From the NCBI GenBank assembly GCA_032629725.1, contig JAFEVB010000029.1, positions 930,001 through 994,000 on the forward strand: a stretch of 64,000 nucleotides of DNA, in the 5' to 3' direction. Within the stretch, counting starts at the first letter, position 1, and every line of letters begins with the position of its first letter. A program made the translations under genes and the position numbers. The notes beneath the pieces were generated by a model, which worked only from the letters and a program-made list of their open reading frames with translations, did no database searches and was not told the origin of the DNA. Source of the DNA: Gremmenia infestans. Lineage: Eukaryota; Ascomycota; Leotiomycetes; Helotiales; Hamatocanthoscyphaceae. Positions 22,350 to 34,817 of the stretch are shown here, piece after piece.

Positions 22350-24484
22350 GTCTATCTTCAGAACTTAGGCCCCGGATGACTTCCCCATTCCGCGGGGTAG
22401 TGAGACTTTAGTCGCACGGATCTCCAGTGGCAATAGTAGTGGGTTTCAAAGTCTTCAACGATTCAGCCGATTCACCCCTCCCGACATCGTGATAGCCATG
22501 GTCCTATCAAGACATTCGTTTATCATTGTTATCGTCGTGTAGGAAGCCAAAGATTGCGACGGGCTTCAATGCTCGATTCTTGCAAACTCACCGCAGTTTT
22601 GAGGACTCTTTGATCAACCAAGTTCCAATGAAGTGGCTGAGAGTTACAGACCATTAGAGTCTCAAAAATTCCCGATGTGGAATTATCAGGCCAACAAGTG
22701 CGTTTGACTTATAAATTTCGGCGGACTGGATGTTGGCTGCGGCTACCTCTTGATGATACCCAGAAGCTCTTACTTAGGAGCTTCTTCTCCTAAGAATCCC
22801 ATCAACCTTTTCCGATGATCTATCAAAAGCGGTGTCAGGGGAATATGATAGTCAGACATACCGCCGTGTTTCACTACATGGTGCTTCACCTGCTACTAAA
22901 TCCAAGAAGCAAAGGACGATGGTCTCGCAAAATTATGTTGGTGATAGCAGAGACCTGAGAGATTCACGTTTGCATTTAATTGCCGGTAGTTACCTGGATG
23001 TCGTGAAGCATGATTTCCTGCAGGTTTCCTTCAATATTGCAGAGTGCCATGTCGCTTGCCGTGGGCCCCAACAACGTTGCACGGGTGCACGCATACCTCC
23101 ACACGAAGTAAATACTTCTTCCCAGGAGACCGTGGTGGACCTGATGGTATCCGCGGACTAGCATTCATGGTCATTGGTTCTGTCTATTGTTCGACCTACT
23201 TCAGTAAAAATTACGCTCACAACTAAAGTTCGATAGTAACGTTTAGATCGCAGCCAAAACGGACTTGAGGTTAAGAGCACGGCTCACCATGTAGACTGTG
23301 TCTGACCCATGGGCATGGATCAGCCCCCAGCCTCACTACGGAGTGCTTCAAACTCCGAAAAGCGAATTTTATACCAATTAAGCCAATCATACACTTTCCG
23401 ATTGCTGTGGATCGCATCCAAAAAGTAAATCAATCCACAGCCGTGCATGGAATCAGGGCCATGGGTTGATCTGAGATCTGCTGCATATGCACGATTGAGG
23501 ATCTGTTGTATTACTTATATTATGTACGGAGTAATACGTTTCTGCTCAAAAGTCAAGCTGGCTCGGATCATCCACAGTCATTGACTCTGGCGCAACGGCT
23601 TAGACCCGCTCAATTTACCGTATCATCAAGATTACTCGTAGCAAACATCACCACGAACTCGTCCGGAGGGAAAGTGGAGAAAAGGTCCGGCACCTGATTA
23701 AATTGCACCGGCGTCAAAATCAAAGACCACCGTACTGTACAAACCAGGTACAGAGTCCGTACCTGCGTATTCGCTCTCGACATCCACTGGGCCGCATATG
23801 CTCCGTGCTGAGAACATGGTTTCATGCCGATCTCAATCATTTCCCAGAAGTTTGCAAGAACCGGCAGATCAGAAATATTATTTGAAGGTCAAGATTCATA
23901 ACTCCTCTACTTCATACATTTTAGCTCGTCTTCGCCTCACGGAAATGAGCCTCCAACATACTGCGCCAGTCAGCAGCATTTTATTGGCTGGAGGTGCCAG
24001 TATATTATACAGTTCATTGGCACTAATCTTCATCCGGGAACCTTGTTCGCCCCTCTGCTAATAAGCTTCTGTACCTTCCCGCTTGTACCGCGTGACTGTC
24101 CCCTAGATATGCATCTTTCAAAGATGCCCACACGCGGCTATCGTCCCCTTTACTTAGCTGGCCTTTGGCCGGCCCACAGTCCGGGGTCTCTTCTAGTAAG
24201 TAGAGTAGTATCCACTTTCAGCTTCATGTCGTAGCGGCTGGCTTGATTTGGATTTCTCACCTTTTACAGCCTTCTCCTACTTTGTTTGCTTCTTGATTCC
24301 GTCCTGCTTTGCTCAAATCCTTGTCTTCGTCGCAGCTTTTCTCCTCGTCTAGGTATCCAGTTGTATATCTGTTTAGGATCTAGTATGCACCGTTCCAGTG
24401 TACTACAATAAATCTCGCTGGCTCGAGACGAACTTTCTCCTTTCAATACATTTTGGCAGATTTTGTATAAGCTGTAAGGTAATC
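22350..24484. other. Intergenic, no gene recognised
   Basis: The region is 2.1 kb with frames no longer than 109 codons on either strand and no recognisable domain. A GC-rich hairpin-like GGCCCC...CGCGGGG lies near 22369-22400. The last ~250 bp (CT-rich, around 24260-24480) are a plausible promoter and leader for the gene at 24485. Confidence 0.45.
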
Positions 24485-27400
24485 ATGGCAGCAAGCATTG
24501 CAGAAGGGGAACAGCACTTCGGAAAGCTGGTTGCTTTAGAGGGGGACGAGAAAACTATTGCGACACAATTGCGGTTATTACCACCGTCCGAAAAGATCCT
24601 TGTTCTTCCCTCTCTCACGGAAAGCCTACCAAAAACCTTGGAGAAGCAAACTTTCGACGCCCAGGCTTTTGTCCGCGATATATATTCAACGTTTGTGGAA
24701 CGAACGGAATCCGCACGGTCTTTCTTGAAGTCCTCGACTAGCACGCAACCGAGACTTGTCTTTTTGAATGGGGGTAGCGTCTGTGCCCGGGCAACATGTA
24801 TCACGGGCATTTGTGACAATTTGACGGACGGCGACGTCAAAAAGGCCGAGACAACCTTTAATCAAATCGTACAAGATGGGGTAGCCGGATTGCTGAAACA
24901 GGTGAAGGTCGGTGAGGAAGTACAAACGGAAGTGGATGATGGCCATGATAAAGAGGAGGTGATGGATGGGACGGTTGGAGACCCAACTACGAAAGCTATG
25001 CAAGCTGCAGGGTCGCTAGATCGCCAGACGGCCGCATTACAGATGAAGAGGAATATTAACAGTCGTGTAGCTTACTCTGAGAATAAGTACAGGGCGGCGG
25101 GCATTTCACATGGTGTTCGAGATATTTACAAGGCACCGGAGGAGGCACCCGACGATCAAGGCGAGTCCTTAGTAGTTGACTACGGCATTCCACAGCCAGG
25201 ATCTCATGGGGATGACATTATCACAACCGTGATGACAATGCGAAGCCGGAATTCAAGTTCATCAGATCGAAGCGCAGGAGCTTTGAGTGAAAGCCATACT
25301 TCAAGTACTCCTTTCACCTCCCGCACAGACTCCACCTCCAGATCGAATTACACGAATTTTTTCACACATCAACTCGATAGTGATGTCGATTCCGACTACG
25401 ATGAGGATCTCAATCCTCCTGATGATGAAAAACTCTTGTCATCACCATCTCCTGGCATCTTTCTCGGCGAAGCCCGCGTCGTCGATGTTCAAACCACTTC
25501 TCCTACTTACCAGTCTTTCCCAATAAGAGAAGCCAGACGGGTGAAATCCGTTGATGGGTTTCACCGCGGTAAACCAGGCTTTCCAGGACAGGCTCAGAGC
25601 AAAGCAGAAACGCTCAGGCATACAGCATCTTCCATCAACCTTGGGGCGTCACTTGTGAAATCACTTGCAGCAACCTACGATGCCAGTAATGCCCCACCAC
25701 TACCGAAAATGACATTATTCCGAGCTTCACAGACCACCATCCAAAAACCATCAAGTGTTAGAGACATGAGTGCTTCTACTGTACCAACACACAGATCGCC
25801 ACCTCGAGTTTTTGTTGATCGCGGCACTGATGCCGAAGTGATTGCCGCAAAAACAACCCCCTTAGAAGAGTCAGAAGCGCTATTTGAGCCGGTTTTTGCT
25901 TTGGTTGAGGACTTGGTAATACACTTCAATGATACTGAGTCCAAGGAGATTCTTGAGTCTGTCATTCAGTCGTATAAGAATGAAAATTATCCTATCTTCC
26001 CAACGAATTCAGAATTAGGAAAGGGGGGCCAAGAGAGCCCGTCGATTTTGGATGAAGGAATTGTAGATCCAGGGCTGGAGAGAAATAAATTCAGATCCGT
26101 TTCTCAGATCACAACGGCGACCGACGATGAAGAGTTTGATCTATACAGCCCATATGACTCCTATCCTTCAGTTTTTATCCACCAGCAGGAATCTCAACAT
26201 ACAGATCATAGGGCCCCAAACAACGAACCTCCGACCCTGTCCACAACTCCGCTGCCATATTTCAACCATACGGCAAAGAAGTTTATATCTTTCCGCCCTG
26301 TCAACCCTAAAAATGCAATCAGCGTTCAGAACTCACTCCGAGAAATACTCAAGCTTCATTTCCCGGCAGGCGAGAATGGTTATAGTCAACATTATTACCC
26401 AGTTGTTCCCGAAATGGAAAGACTGTGGAAGCCAGTTTTTAGGAACGATGACAGCGGCAGTCTTGAAGCCGAGAACCGGACTGTCGACCAGATAATCGCG
26501 TTAGGATGTGAGGCCGGAGTCAAAACGGAGTTCTTCGACCAGATATCTGGACAGGTAGAGAAATTGGGCGCCAAGAAAGACGGTCATAACCGAAGTGCGA
26601 AAGTGGATATTAGGTAAGTCTTACAACCAAGAAGAATCCTCACCTGCTGACCGGATTCTCAGATATCTAATCGCAAACGTAATGCAAAATTTCTCGACCC
26701 TCCCACTCACAGCTCAGAGCACTTTCAATCCTCTTTCTAATCCCACTCTCATGGCTACTCTCATTGTCCCTGAGTTGGAGACATACTTAGCAAGCAACAC
26801 CTCCACTCGTCTTCTAATCCTTCAATACTCGTCAACTCACTTAGCAACCGTGCTTGCCCTGCGCACTCTCCTAGGTGTCAACCTTTTCAAAGTGGCCGGA
26901 ATTCTGGACTCACTGGCGTCAGACCCACCTTCCATCCTATCCAGTCCACGGCCATCTACTAGTAAATCCATCTCTCATGAAACAACGAGTTCTGGTTTCT
27001 CCTACCACGGCCGTCTCGGATCCGACAAATCTTTCGACCGTCCAAAGACTGCCGAGAGAAATATCCGTCAAAGGCCCCCCATCACAACCTTGAGCGATTC
27101 AGCCCGTTCCCGCTCCTCCATCATCTTCCCAAGACTCGACACCTCAAACTCCGTTTCCTTTTCCAAAGCAAACTTCCTCCTCCCCTCCACGGCCACTGAG
27201 ATCGAGATCACCACCTTTTTATCCGGGATCTGGAACTCACTGGTGGAAAAATCAATGTACTACACACCAGAACCAGAACCCAAGCCTATCGTAATCGAGA
27301 AAATCATCCAAGTACAAGTCCAAGCAGTCGCCAGCCTCCCAAGCCCAACTCCAAGTACAGATTACCAGAGGAGCCGCGATACCGCAATCCCCCCACCTTC

Positions 27401-27749
27401 ATCATTCCGGCCCGCAGGCCAACAATCCAAGATCTCCCGCCTCACAGGATCCGCCAAGCACGGATACGCTTCCAGTCTCTCCCCAAGCGCTAAACAAGGC
27501 TACACGCCCAGTATCGCCAGCTGCAGTAGCATCAGCACCAAGAACACGACGACGAGTAGAAGAGAGGACAGAGGCTGGGATAACTTCTATATCGCTGACG
27601 AGGATAGCGATGATGATGCCTATGACAAGATGACGCTCGGCAGCGCGTTTGCGCGGATTACGCCCGATGCGAGAAAAACGGTGGGTGGAGGTGGGGCAGT
27701 GGGGAGGAGGCCGACGAAGAAGGCGTTTAGGTGGTTGGGTTTGGCTTGA
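24485..27749 (+). CDS. Large fungal-specific low-complexity protein, function unknown
   Basis: Exons 24485-26613 and 26663-27749 (phase 2) give 1,071 aa. No catalytic domain is recognised. Residues 1-130 form a helical start with LPPSEKILVLPSLTES and FVRDIYSTFVERTESARSF. Residues ~230-480 are Ser/Thr/Pro-rich with an acidic DSDVDSDYDED patch. A more ordered block at about 590-800 contains YFNHTAKKFISFRPVNPKNA, REILKLHFPAGENGY and, across the intron, YLIANVMQNFSTLPLTAQ. The C-terminus is Ser-rich, with the acidic DEDSDDDAYD before a basic end, RRPTKKAFRWLGLA. I recall comparable proteins being annotated only as mucin-like or hypothetical in Pezizomycotina. The ordered helical blocks flanked by disorder suggest a scaffold or cortical protein; that is inference. 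An in-frame ATG at 24398 would add 29 residues. Confidence 0.78.
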
Positions 27750-29650
27750 GTGATTGATTGATTGATTTAGGCCGTGTTTTTGATTTCTCTTGAGCTTGCT
27801 TTCGACATCTGGGATAGAGAGGCTCTCTTTTGTTCTTGATTGTTGTAAAGACAGAAAGCCAGCATACACATGCACACGCGTTTCTTTTGTATGAACTTGG
27901 CAGCAGTGGAGTATTTGGGCAACATGCGAGCGAATACTTGTTTTTTGTAATCATAATTTTTAGTTATTGGCGTTTTAGATGTGGACAGGATAGGGTACGA
28001 GTACTGTACCAGTCAGCCAGTTGAATCAAAGAAGATTGAATAATTTATCAGGGGGTTGTTATGCAGAGTGACTGGAATGTAAAGGTGCGGACTGACTGAT
28101 ATGATTCTCTGCTTCTATACCTCGCCTTCAGCTAAGAACCGCATCCACAGATGAATGAATCTCAGCCACCAGCAGAAGCGCCCCAAAAAAATGCACTTGC
28201 ACATTTTTAAGTCAAGTCGTTGCATACTTGTTTGTCTGGACAAGATCCCAAACTCCAACTATCTCGGGAGGAGTGATGGATTAAGTATTCTACGAGTCCG
28301 GTGGGCTTATAATACTCCTATATATGCGCAGCATCGATTGATACGAGTACAAGTATAGATAGATGGATAGTAATGCACCAGAAGTAATGCCAAACGCACT
28401 CTGTTCATTCTTCTCCAGGCGCCAACCAGCCACATCTACCTTGATCTCATCTCAATTCAGAAAACAAACTTAGTTCACTGCTGCGGTTTCATTACAAACA
28501 GTTTCACACTCACACTCTAAATCACTACATATCCGCCGCTCTTGTTATATGACTAGGTAGGTAGGTAGGTAGCTACTCTATATACACGCATCTTGTAAGC
28601 TGGGTGGATATTATTTACATTGCTTACTATTCTATATCTATATCTATGTTTATATGCACAACTAGCTAGCTCCTCACAAAATCCCCAATTCCGCAACGCA
28701 CCCCATTCCACAAACATCCAAAACCCCATACCATAAACACCCAACACACTACTCCAACTCTATAGCCGCCGATACATTAACCCATCCCAGCTCATTTCAT
28801 TCCACCCCATTCCACCCACGCTAGAACTAAACGACTCTTTCTTGCACCCCCCTCCTTCCTCTATCCGCTTTCCTCAGTCCTCGCTGCATTCCATACTATA
28901 TGTACCCCATAACGCAGACATATATTTCTTGAAGTAGAAGCCTGAGCCCGGGACTGGCTGGGACTTATATGGAGTAGGGGGATTAGAACCAAGCTCAGCT
29001 CAGCTGAGCTGAACTGTTGCTTGTTACGAAATAGAAATAGAATAGAAGGATAGAAGGATGGTAGAAATGTTAGAGTGTATTAATATAAGCAGTTCAGGAA
29101 AGTTCCTAGGACCTATTATTCGTATGTCATTTTATGCTTTTATCAGAGCTAGAGCTACGTCGAAATAATTTGATGGTTCGTTTAAGAGAAAGAAGTTGTG
29201 TTTAGATACGGAGTAAGGAAATCTACCGTATCGTCACTCAATTCATGCATGCGGCATAAACCCCAGGCCTACTGGATAAGATAACAGCTCACGTAAGATT
29301 GAATGCTTGCGGAACCAACCTCAATTGTCTGTCATAATAACAAAAATGAAAAAGTACCACGCAGAGCAAACGCATCGAAGACTCAGAAAGCAAAATATGA
29401 AAATCCGGTGCCCAGATCCCCGCACACGCCAAGTCAACCACTCTATCTCCTCATTCCATCCGCCATTAGGTGATCTATTCTCCCACCGTGCGTGTTACAA
29501 AGCGTTGCAATCGTGTGTATATCCCGATGTCCCAGGTTGGAATGCAGAGGAGACGATCCATATGATAGACAATTTGTTCTAATGCGCAGAGAGAAAGCAA
29601 CCCAGACGTTCCGTTACGTTCGTAGGCAGTACATGATAGGACAGAGATGT
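27750..29650. other. Long convergent 3' flank, no gene recognised
   Basis: The region lies between two convergent genes, the large protein at 24485-27749 and ypt1. It is AT-rich with simple repeats, including a (TAGG)n microsatellite at about 28554-28572 and TATATC repeats near 28632. No frame over 91 codons has recognisable content. Confidence 0.5.
28995..29012. repeat. 18-bp perfect palindrome
   Basis: TCAGCTCAG is followed directly by its reverse complement CTGAGCTGA. It lies about 640 bp beyond the ypt1 stop codon. It could form a cruciform or short hairpin in RNA; no role is known. Confidence 0.6.
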
Positions 29651-30687
29651 TTAACAGCAGCCACCAGCGGATCCTTGATTCACTCCTTGTCCCTGTCCTA
29701 CTTGAACTGTTGGCTTGTTGTTTGCGGTTGTCGTTCCCATTCTCTCCTTAATTTGGCGGGCCATGGTCAGGAAAGCTTGCTCGACATTGCTAGCGTTCTT
29801 GGCTGATGTTTCGAGGAATGGGATGCCGAGGCTGTCCGCAAACTCCTATAGAAAAACATAAGTCAGTAATGCTTAATTGTTGATGAGGCAACGAGGCTCC
29901 GCCTGACATAGGAGGGCATGTGATACCGAACAGGTGATGTGTAACATGTGATGAAACCTACCTTTGCAACTGTGTATTCCACAACCTTCTTGTCTGACAT
30001 ATCGCTCTTGTTGCCTACAAGCAATTTGTTGACACCCTCTGTAGCATATCGGTCGATCTCCTGCAGCCATTGCTTGACGTTGTTGAATGAATCCATATCG
30101 GTAACATCGTAGACAACGCAGATGCCGTGAGCGCCCCGGTAGTAGGAAGATGTGATGGTTCGGAAACGTTCTTGTCCCGCGGTATCCCACTAGAAATAAA
30201 TGTGTTAGCAACCCAGTTCACCCCATGCTTCAACTGCGACCCTTACAATCTGCAATTTCACGGTCTTCCCATCTAACTCGATCGTTCGGATTTTCTGCTT
30301 AAGTGTCAGTGCTAGCTCCCAAATCCCTTAGATGCAGCACGTACGAAGTCGACACCGATGGTTGAGATGTAACTCTCTGTGTATGTATCATCTGCAAATC
30401 GCAACAGCAAGCATGACTTTCCTACACCAGAGTCTCCGATAAGGAGGAGCTTGAAGAGGTAGTCGTATCTGCCATCCAGTTGTGGTTAATATTGTTATAT
30501 GTTCGGGAACGGAGTTGTAGCTGCTTGCGCCCATGACTCTCTGATCGAATGCCATGCTGGAGGAGAGGTACTCTATACAGCATAGCAGTCAGTATTGTGT
30601 TTGTAAATGGGTAGTTTCTGATGCTCCTTGCAGGTGTCTGACCGGAGCAGGAGGGGTTTTGAAGCAGACTTACTACTCGGGATTCAT
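29651..30687 (-). CDS. ypt1: Rab GTPase Ypt1 (Rab1)
   Basis: Five minus-strand exons (30687-30677, 30468-30345, 30294-30247, 30189-29962, 29845-29651) give 201 aa, the usual Ypt1 length. All G motifs are present: P-loop GDSGVGKS, switch I with YISTIGVDF, DTAGQE, GNKSD and ETSAK. The Rab effector region is intact, and the C-terminus ends ...SAGGCC for double geranylgeranylation. Ypt1 controls ER-to-Golgi and early autophagic traffic at Golgi membranes. The first exon is only 11 nt (ATG AAT CCC GA). It uses the donor GTAGTAAG; the stronger-looking GTAAGT three bases downstream would make a TAA stop at the junction, so the shifted donor is required to give MNPEYDYLF. A TATTG pentanucleotide repeat sits in the leader. 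Confidence 0.95.
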
Positions 30688-30700
30688 GATGGCGACTGCG

Positions 30701-30726
30701 TATTGTATTGTATTGTATTGTATTGT
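30701..30726. repeat. (TATTG)5 microsatellite in the ypt1 leader
   Basis: Five perfect TATTG units lie 14-39 bp upstream of the ypt1 start codon (read as CAATA on the coding strand). Its place in the probable 5' untranslated region means length changes could affect expression. Seen directly. Confidence 0.8.
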
Positions 30727-31283
30727 TCGTGGATGTGGTTGTGATGTGGTTTGGAGGTGGAAAGTAAGAGCAGATACGGTAGGTACGATGTGGTTGTTGG
30801 GCGGTGCTAGGAGGTGTATCGGTGTATCGCGACTGCAGCTGGCGCCTGTGAGAGTTGATGATGTTGAAGAAAGATGGAGCCGTGGCTTAAATAGGAAATT
30901 GACACGTGACTCCGCTTTATATTTGTGAATGTACGTGTAACGCCATGAATATTGTTTATACATTCAGCATAATCTCGGTGGCCAAGATGCGATTATATGT
31001 ACACTTACTCCCACAAATCATGTTTCTATTTATTAATAGAGTTATCTACCCACCCATATTTTGCTTTGTTACGGTATCTTGAGCACTTCGGTACGTACCT
31101 TACCTCAACTTCTTGAATACTCTTTGAGGCGCTAAACCCCTTTGGACCATTCACATATTCCGTAATCGATAAAGGTTTCGGCGTTCAAGAGAAAAGACTT
31201 ATTCCACCAACCTACCGTTATCTTCACCCTTCATCTCTTGCATCCTGGATGTCTCTCGAGAATATACCTCGGCAGTCAGGCTT

Positions 31284-32242
31284 ATGTCGACATCTTCAAG
31301 CCTCCTACGCTCCGCTCGACACAACGTCCGCAGATTGCCATCCACGGCATCCAGCTCTCTCGCTCCAAAGTACCTAGTGAACACCAACTCAAGATGTCTA
31401 GCAACAGTCAACCCGGGTCCTAGAGCATTACCGGAGATCTCCTTCACTGGATCTTTTCTTCGATATGCTCCCACGCCCTCCAGCGACCCAAAGAAACCAT
31501 CAGATGAGCGAACCGTAAAGCTCGGGAAAAGTAAGCAGTCTCACCTACAGGCGTCTCTGCGGTGGCTCTACATTCCATCCACAGTCCCAAAGGATGCTAG
31601 CTAACAGAAGACTCAGCTCTCAGAATCCTCCAAGCTCGTCTCCCAACCCTCCTCCAATCCCCGCTCCCCCAAGAAATACTCTCCCCGCAAATAACCCTCC
31701 ACCTCTTCCCCTCCACGCACCCCCATCTCCCCGCCGTCTCCGGGCGCGTCGCCTACTCCGCCGCCCTCTGGACATCCCCCATAGCCTGGGGCCGCCTTCC
31801 GCACGTCAAGCTATCCATCCTCTCGGAACGCATGGTGAAACGCGGCAACAACTCCGGCAACCGCCCCGAACAGCTCATCGTACGATGGACCACCATCGGC
31901 AAGACGCGGGGCAAGGGCACGGGGGCGTTATACAAGGGCATAGGAGCTAAAGACAACGTTGACAAGATTACAGAGTGGCTGGGTGGCGGGAAGGGCGAGG
32001 ATGATAGTAAGGAGTTTACGGGATTGTTTATTTTCGAGTTTGATGAAGAGGGCAGGATTATATCGCATACTATTGAACATGTGGAGGAAGGTGGGAATTG
32101 GGATAAGGGCGTTGGGGCTAAGGTTGTGGGACTTACGGATTGGTTGCTGGGGGGGTTGAAGAATGGGAGAGGAGAGGAGGGGACTCCTTGTCCGGCATGT
32201 TGGACTCAAGAAGGAGAGGAGGAGCAGCCGAGACGGAGGTAG
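31284..32242 (+). CDS. Conserved fungal protein, probably mitochondrial, function unknown
   Basis: Exons 31284-31530 and 31617-32242 (phase 1) give 290 aa. The first ~45 residues are Ser/Arg/Ala-rich without acidic residues (MSTSSSLLRSARHNVRR), typical of a mitochondrial targeting sequence. The body starts with a conserved-looking ISFTGSFLRYAPTPSSDP and continues across the intron as KTLRILQARLPTLLQSPLP. A beta-rich domain follows with HLFPSTHPHLPAVSGRVAYS, ALWTSPIAWGRLP, EQLIVRWTTIGKTRGKG and FTGLFIFEFDEEGRIISHTI. The last strand pattern (FDEEGRIxxHTIEH) resembles the small NTF2/DUF-type alpha-beta folds found in fungal mitochondrial proteins, but I cannot name the family. The C-terminus is acidic, ending EEEQPRRR. 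Confidence 0.75.
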
Positions 32243-33423
32243 ATGTATGAGTTAGTTGGCTTGCATGTCAAGAAAAGATGTTGCGATAGGTATAGACTTG
32301 GCGTTTGGGTTTTGGGATGTTGTCAGACTGTTTGTGTACAGTGTACAGATACGTAGTACAGATACAGAACTTATATACCCCCCACTCTGCATGGAGCAAA
32401 AGAAATAAAGACATCAAATAATTCGGCTGTAGCAAGCTGCTCAGTCTCCTTAGTTCCAAGCTTGAGTTCAAATTGAAAGCCGAGATAGACAAGGCCTGTG
32501 AAGCATGAAAGAAACGCCTCTAGGCATGTCACGATGTATCTCGTTCGAACCATCCAATCCTCAAGTGATTGATTGCGATACTTGTCAAGGACATGCACCT
32601 TCTTCAACATGCTAAAAAACCAATCAATCACAGAAATCCCTCATCTCGTCGACCCCGTTTGTTTGTTTGTTTGTTCATCGTTTTCATATCTAACTCCTTA
32701 GGGAATTAAACCACCCATCTGGACATGAAGCCGACGCTGCCTGGCGCTACAGTATTTCTGCTGGCTGGCAATGCGGTGTGGTGCTCTCTTTGCATCTTCA
32801 CATGTTATCCTATCTTACCTGCATCGAAAAGTCGATTTGAAAGCTAGGGAGCTGGGTTTCTGCCGTTTGTTTTCCTGTAAGAAATTCTTCTCTTACGAGC
32901 ACTTTATTTCTCTGTGAAAATGTAGAGGGGAAAGGAAGAATGAGATGTTGTTACGGGGATGGGCTACTATAGTCGCTCCCCTACCTTCAATCTGTGTTTG
33001 ATTTAGTAGGTGAGTTTTTGGGCATCAACAAGGGTTTTTTCATTCTCAAAACCCCTTTTGCCCTATGTAGCTATAGATGCAACATAGATTAAAAGTTTTT
33101 AGAAGTGGTGGAAGGTTTGTATCCAAAGGTTATCTGACGATGGCGTTTATTTTGCCGCCAGTAATGTGGGGTGCATAATGTACTAGGTAATAGTGACGAA
33201 ATGGCATTAAAATAACACGAGAAACATGTCTACATTACCTTGATGTAGTCTGGCACTTCGGACCCCTAGAGTTTGCTAGGTTTTAAAGAATGTCATAAGT
33301 ATCTAGTATATCCGGTCCAAACAAAGCAACGTTTCTTGGGTACCGACCAGGTGACCGAGTTGCTGAATTGAAGATTGGTACAGTTAGAGTTGTTCGCATA
33401 CATACAAACCACACAACGTCGTT

Positions 33424-33482
33424 TCATCCATTCATTCATCCATCCCTTCATCCCTTCATCCTTTCATTCCTTCATTCATCTA
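33424..33482 (+). repeat. Degenerate CATT/ATCC tetranucleotide tract in the monooxygenase leader
   Basis: About 14 units alternating between CATT, CATC and CCTT run from TTCATCC to CATTCATC. It lies 80-140 bp upstream of the start at 33561. The tract happens to be open in the frame of the gene (FIH/FIP repeats), which makes an upstream ATG at 33375 look coding; I regard it as leader DNA. Confidence 0.7.
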
Positions 33483-33525
33483 AAATATAAAAAAACAATC
33501 ACTTTACTGTTTGTTATACCACAGC

Positions 33526-33555
33526 CCAGCCAGCCACAGTCCAGCCAGCCACAGT
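33526..33555 (+). repeat. Perfect 15-bp tandem duplication just before the start codon
   Basis: CCAGCCAGCCACAGT occurs twice in direct succession, ending five bases before the ATG at 33561. Seen directly. Confidence 0.8.
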
Positions 33556-33560
33556 CAGTC

Positions 33561-34817
33561 ATGTCAAAACTCCGTGTCCTCATCAGCGGCGCCTCCGTCG
33601 CAGGCCCAGCACTAGCATACTGGCTCGTCCGCGCAGGCTGCATCGCGACAATCGTCGAGCGCGCCCCTAGCCTCCGCAGCGCCGGTCAGGGTATCGACGT
33701 CCGCGACACGGCTCGTGACGTGATTAAGCGCATGGGCATCTTCGACATCATGCGGGCCAAGAGCTCACAGGAAGAAGGGATTATGTTCGTTGATAGCAAT
33801 AATCGTCCGTACGCGAAATTCGGCGTCGATGATTCGGGCGAGGGCGATAGCATGACGTGCGATATTGAGATTCTTAGGGGCGAGCTGGCGAAGATACTCT
33901 TTGATGTTACGAAGGATGATGTGGAGTATATTTTTGGCGACATGGTGGAGAGCTTGCAGCAGACGGAGAAGGAGATTGTGGTGGGTTTTGCTAATGGGAC
34001 GCCGGAAAGGACTTTTGATCTGGTGGTTGGTGCTGATGGTATTGGCTCCAGTATCCGTGGTATGGTTTTTGGACGAGAGGAGTTGAATGTCAGGTCTTTG
34101 AATGCCTATGTATCGTACTTCTCGATTCCAAAAACCGATATCGACACGCTGTGGTCACGAGTTCATTGGATCACAGGTGGTCGGAACATGGTCATGCGTC
34201 CAGATAACATGGGCCGAACCCGAGCATTCCTGAGTCTCATAGCCTACTCGGCATCAGACGAAAGACTTGCTCGACTCGACAAGGTAGCAAGAAAAGGCAT
34301 CCCAGAGCAGAAAGCCGTCGTGCAAGAGCTCTTCCAAGACGGCGATTGGGAGATACAGAGGATACTAAAGGGCATGCACGACTCGGATGACTTCTACATG
34401 CAGTATATCGGACAAGTACGTCTGGATCGCTGGTCCAGCGGTCGTGTGACCGTGGTCGGCGATGCGGGATACGCTGCATCGCCGTTCAGTGGCATGGGCA
34501 CGTCGCTTGCCTTCCTCGGCGCGTATGTGCTCGCAGGCGAGATATCGAAACAGCCGGACAACATTCCTGCCGCGTTGCAGTCCTACGAACGTACTCTGCG
34601 CCCGCATGTCGAGAGCATACAGAATCTGCCTCCTGGGATACCATGGATTGTCAATCCTCAATCGATGATGGGCGTTCGGGTGCTGGAGACTTTTATCTGG
34701 GGCGCTGGGTGGCTGTCCAAGATAGGCGTAACTACTTTGGCCTCGAAAATCGCGGCGTATCTTCCGATCGGCGGGAAACCGTTCAAGTTGCCTGAGTATG
34801 AGGCGTTTAACAAGTAA
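33561..34817 (+). CDS. FAD-dependent monooxygenase (PHBH/TetX-like class A)
   Basis: A single exon of 418 aa. The N-terminal dinucleotide-binding fold reads VLISGASVAGPALAYWL, followed by a glutamate ending the second strand (IVERAPSLR). The DG motif is VVGADGIGSSIRG at about 159-171. The GD motif is VTVVGDAGYAASPFSGMG at about 297-314, where the ribityl chain of FAD binds. The short C-terminus lacks membrane helices, unlike many meroterpenoid epoxidases. Such flavoenzymes hydroxylate or epoxidise aromatic or polycyclic substrates with NADPH and oxygen; the substrate is unknown. Neighbouring genes do not form an obvious biosynthetic cluster. I chose the ATG at 33561 because the fold starts three residues later; the upstream in-frame extension is simple repeat. 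Confidence 0.88.
   Translation: MSKLRVLISGASVAGPALAYWLVRAGCIATIVERAPSLRSAGQGIDVRDTARDVIKRMGIFDIMRAKSSQEEGIMFVDSNNRPYAKFGVDDSGEGDSMTCDIEILRGELAKILFDVTKDDVEYIFGDMVESLQQTEKEIVVGFANGTPERTFDLVVGADGIGSSIRGMVFGREELNVRSLNAYVSYFSIPKTDIDTLWSRVHWITGGRNMVMRPDNMGRTRAFLSLIAYSASDERLARLDKVARKGIPEQKAVVQELFQDGDWEIQRILKGMHDSDDFYMQYIGQVRLDRWSSGRVTVVGDAGYAASPFSGMGTSLAFLGAYVLAGEISKQPDNIPAALQSYERTLRPHVESIQNLPPGIPWIVNPQSMMGVRVLETFIWGAGWLSKIGVTTLASKIAAYLPIGGKPFKLPEYEAFNK

Larger units (their letters stand above)
32243..33560. other. Intergenic, no gene recognised
   Basis: The region is 1.3 kb with only short frames, such as 86 codons on the minus strand at 32371-32631, without recognisable domains. It includes GTTTGTTTGTTTGTTT near 32659 and the tetranucleotide tract and 15-bp duplication described separately. 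Confidence 0.45.

Noticed and set aside
33375..33560. Longer N-terminus for the FAD monooxygenase
   Set aside because: The extra 62 residues are translated simple repeats (FIH/FIP pattern) and the FAD fold starts right after the ATG at 33561.
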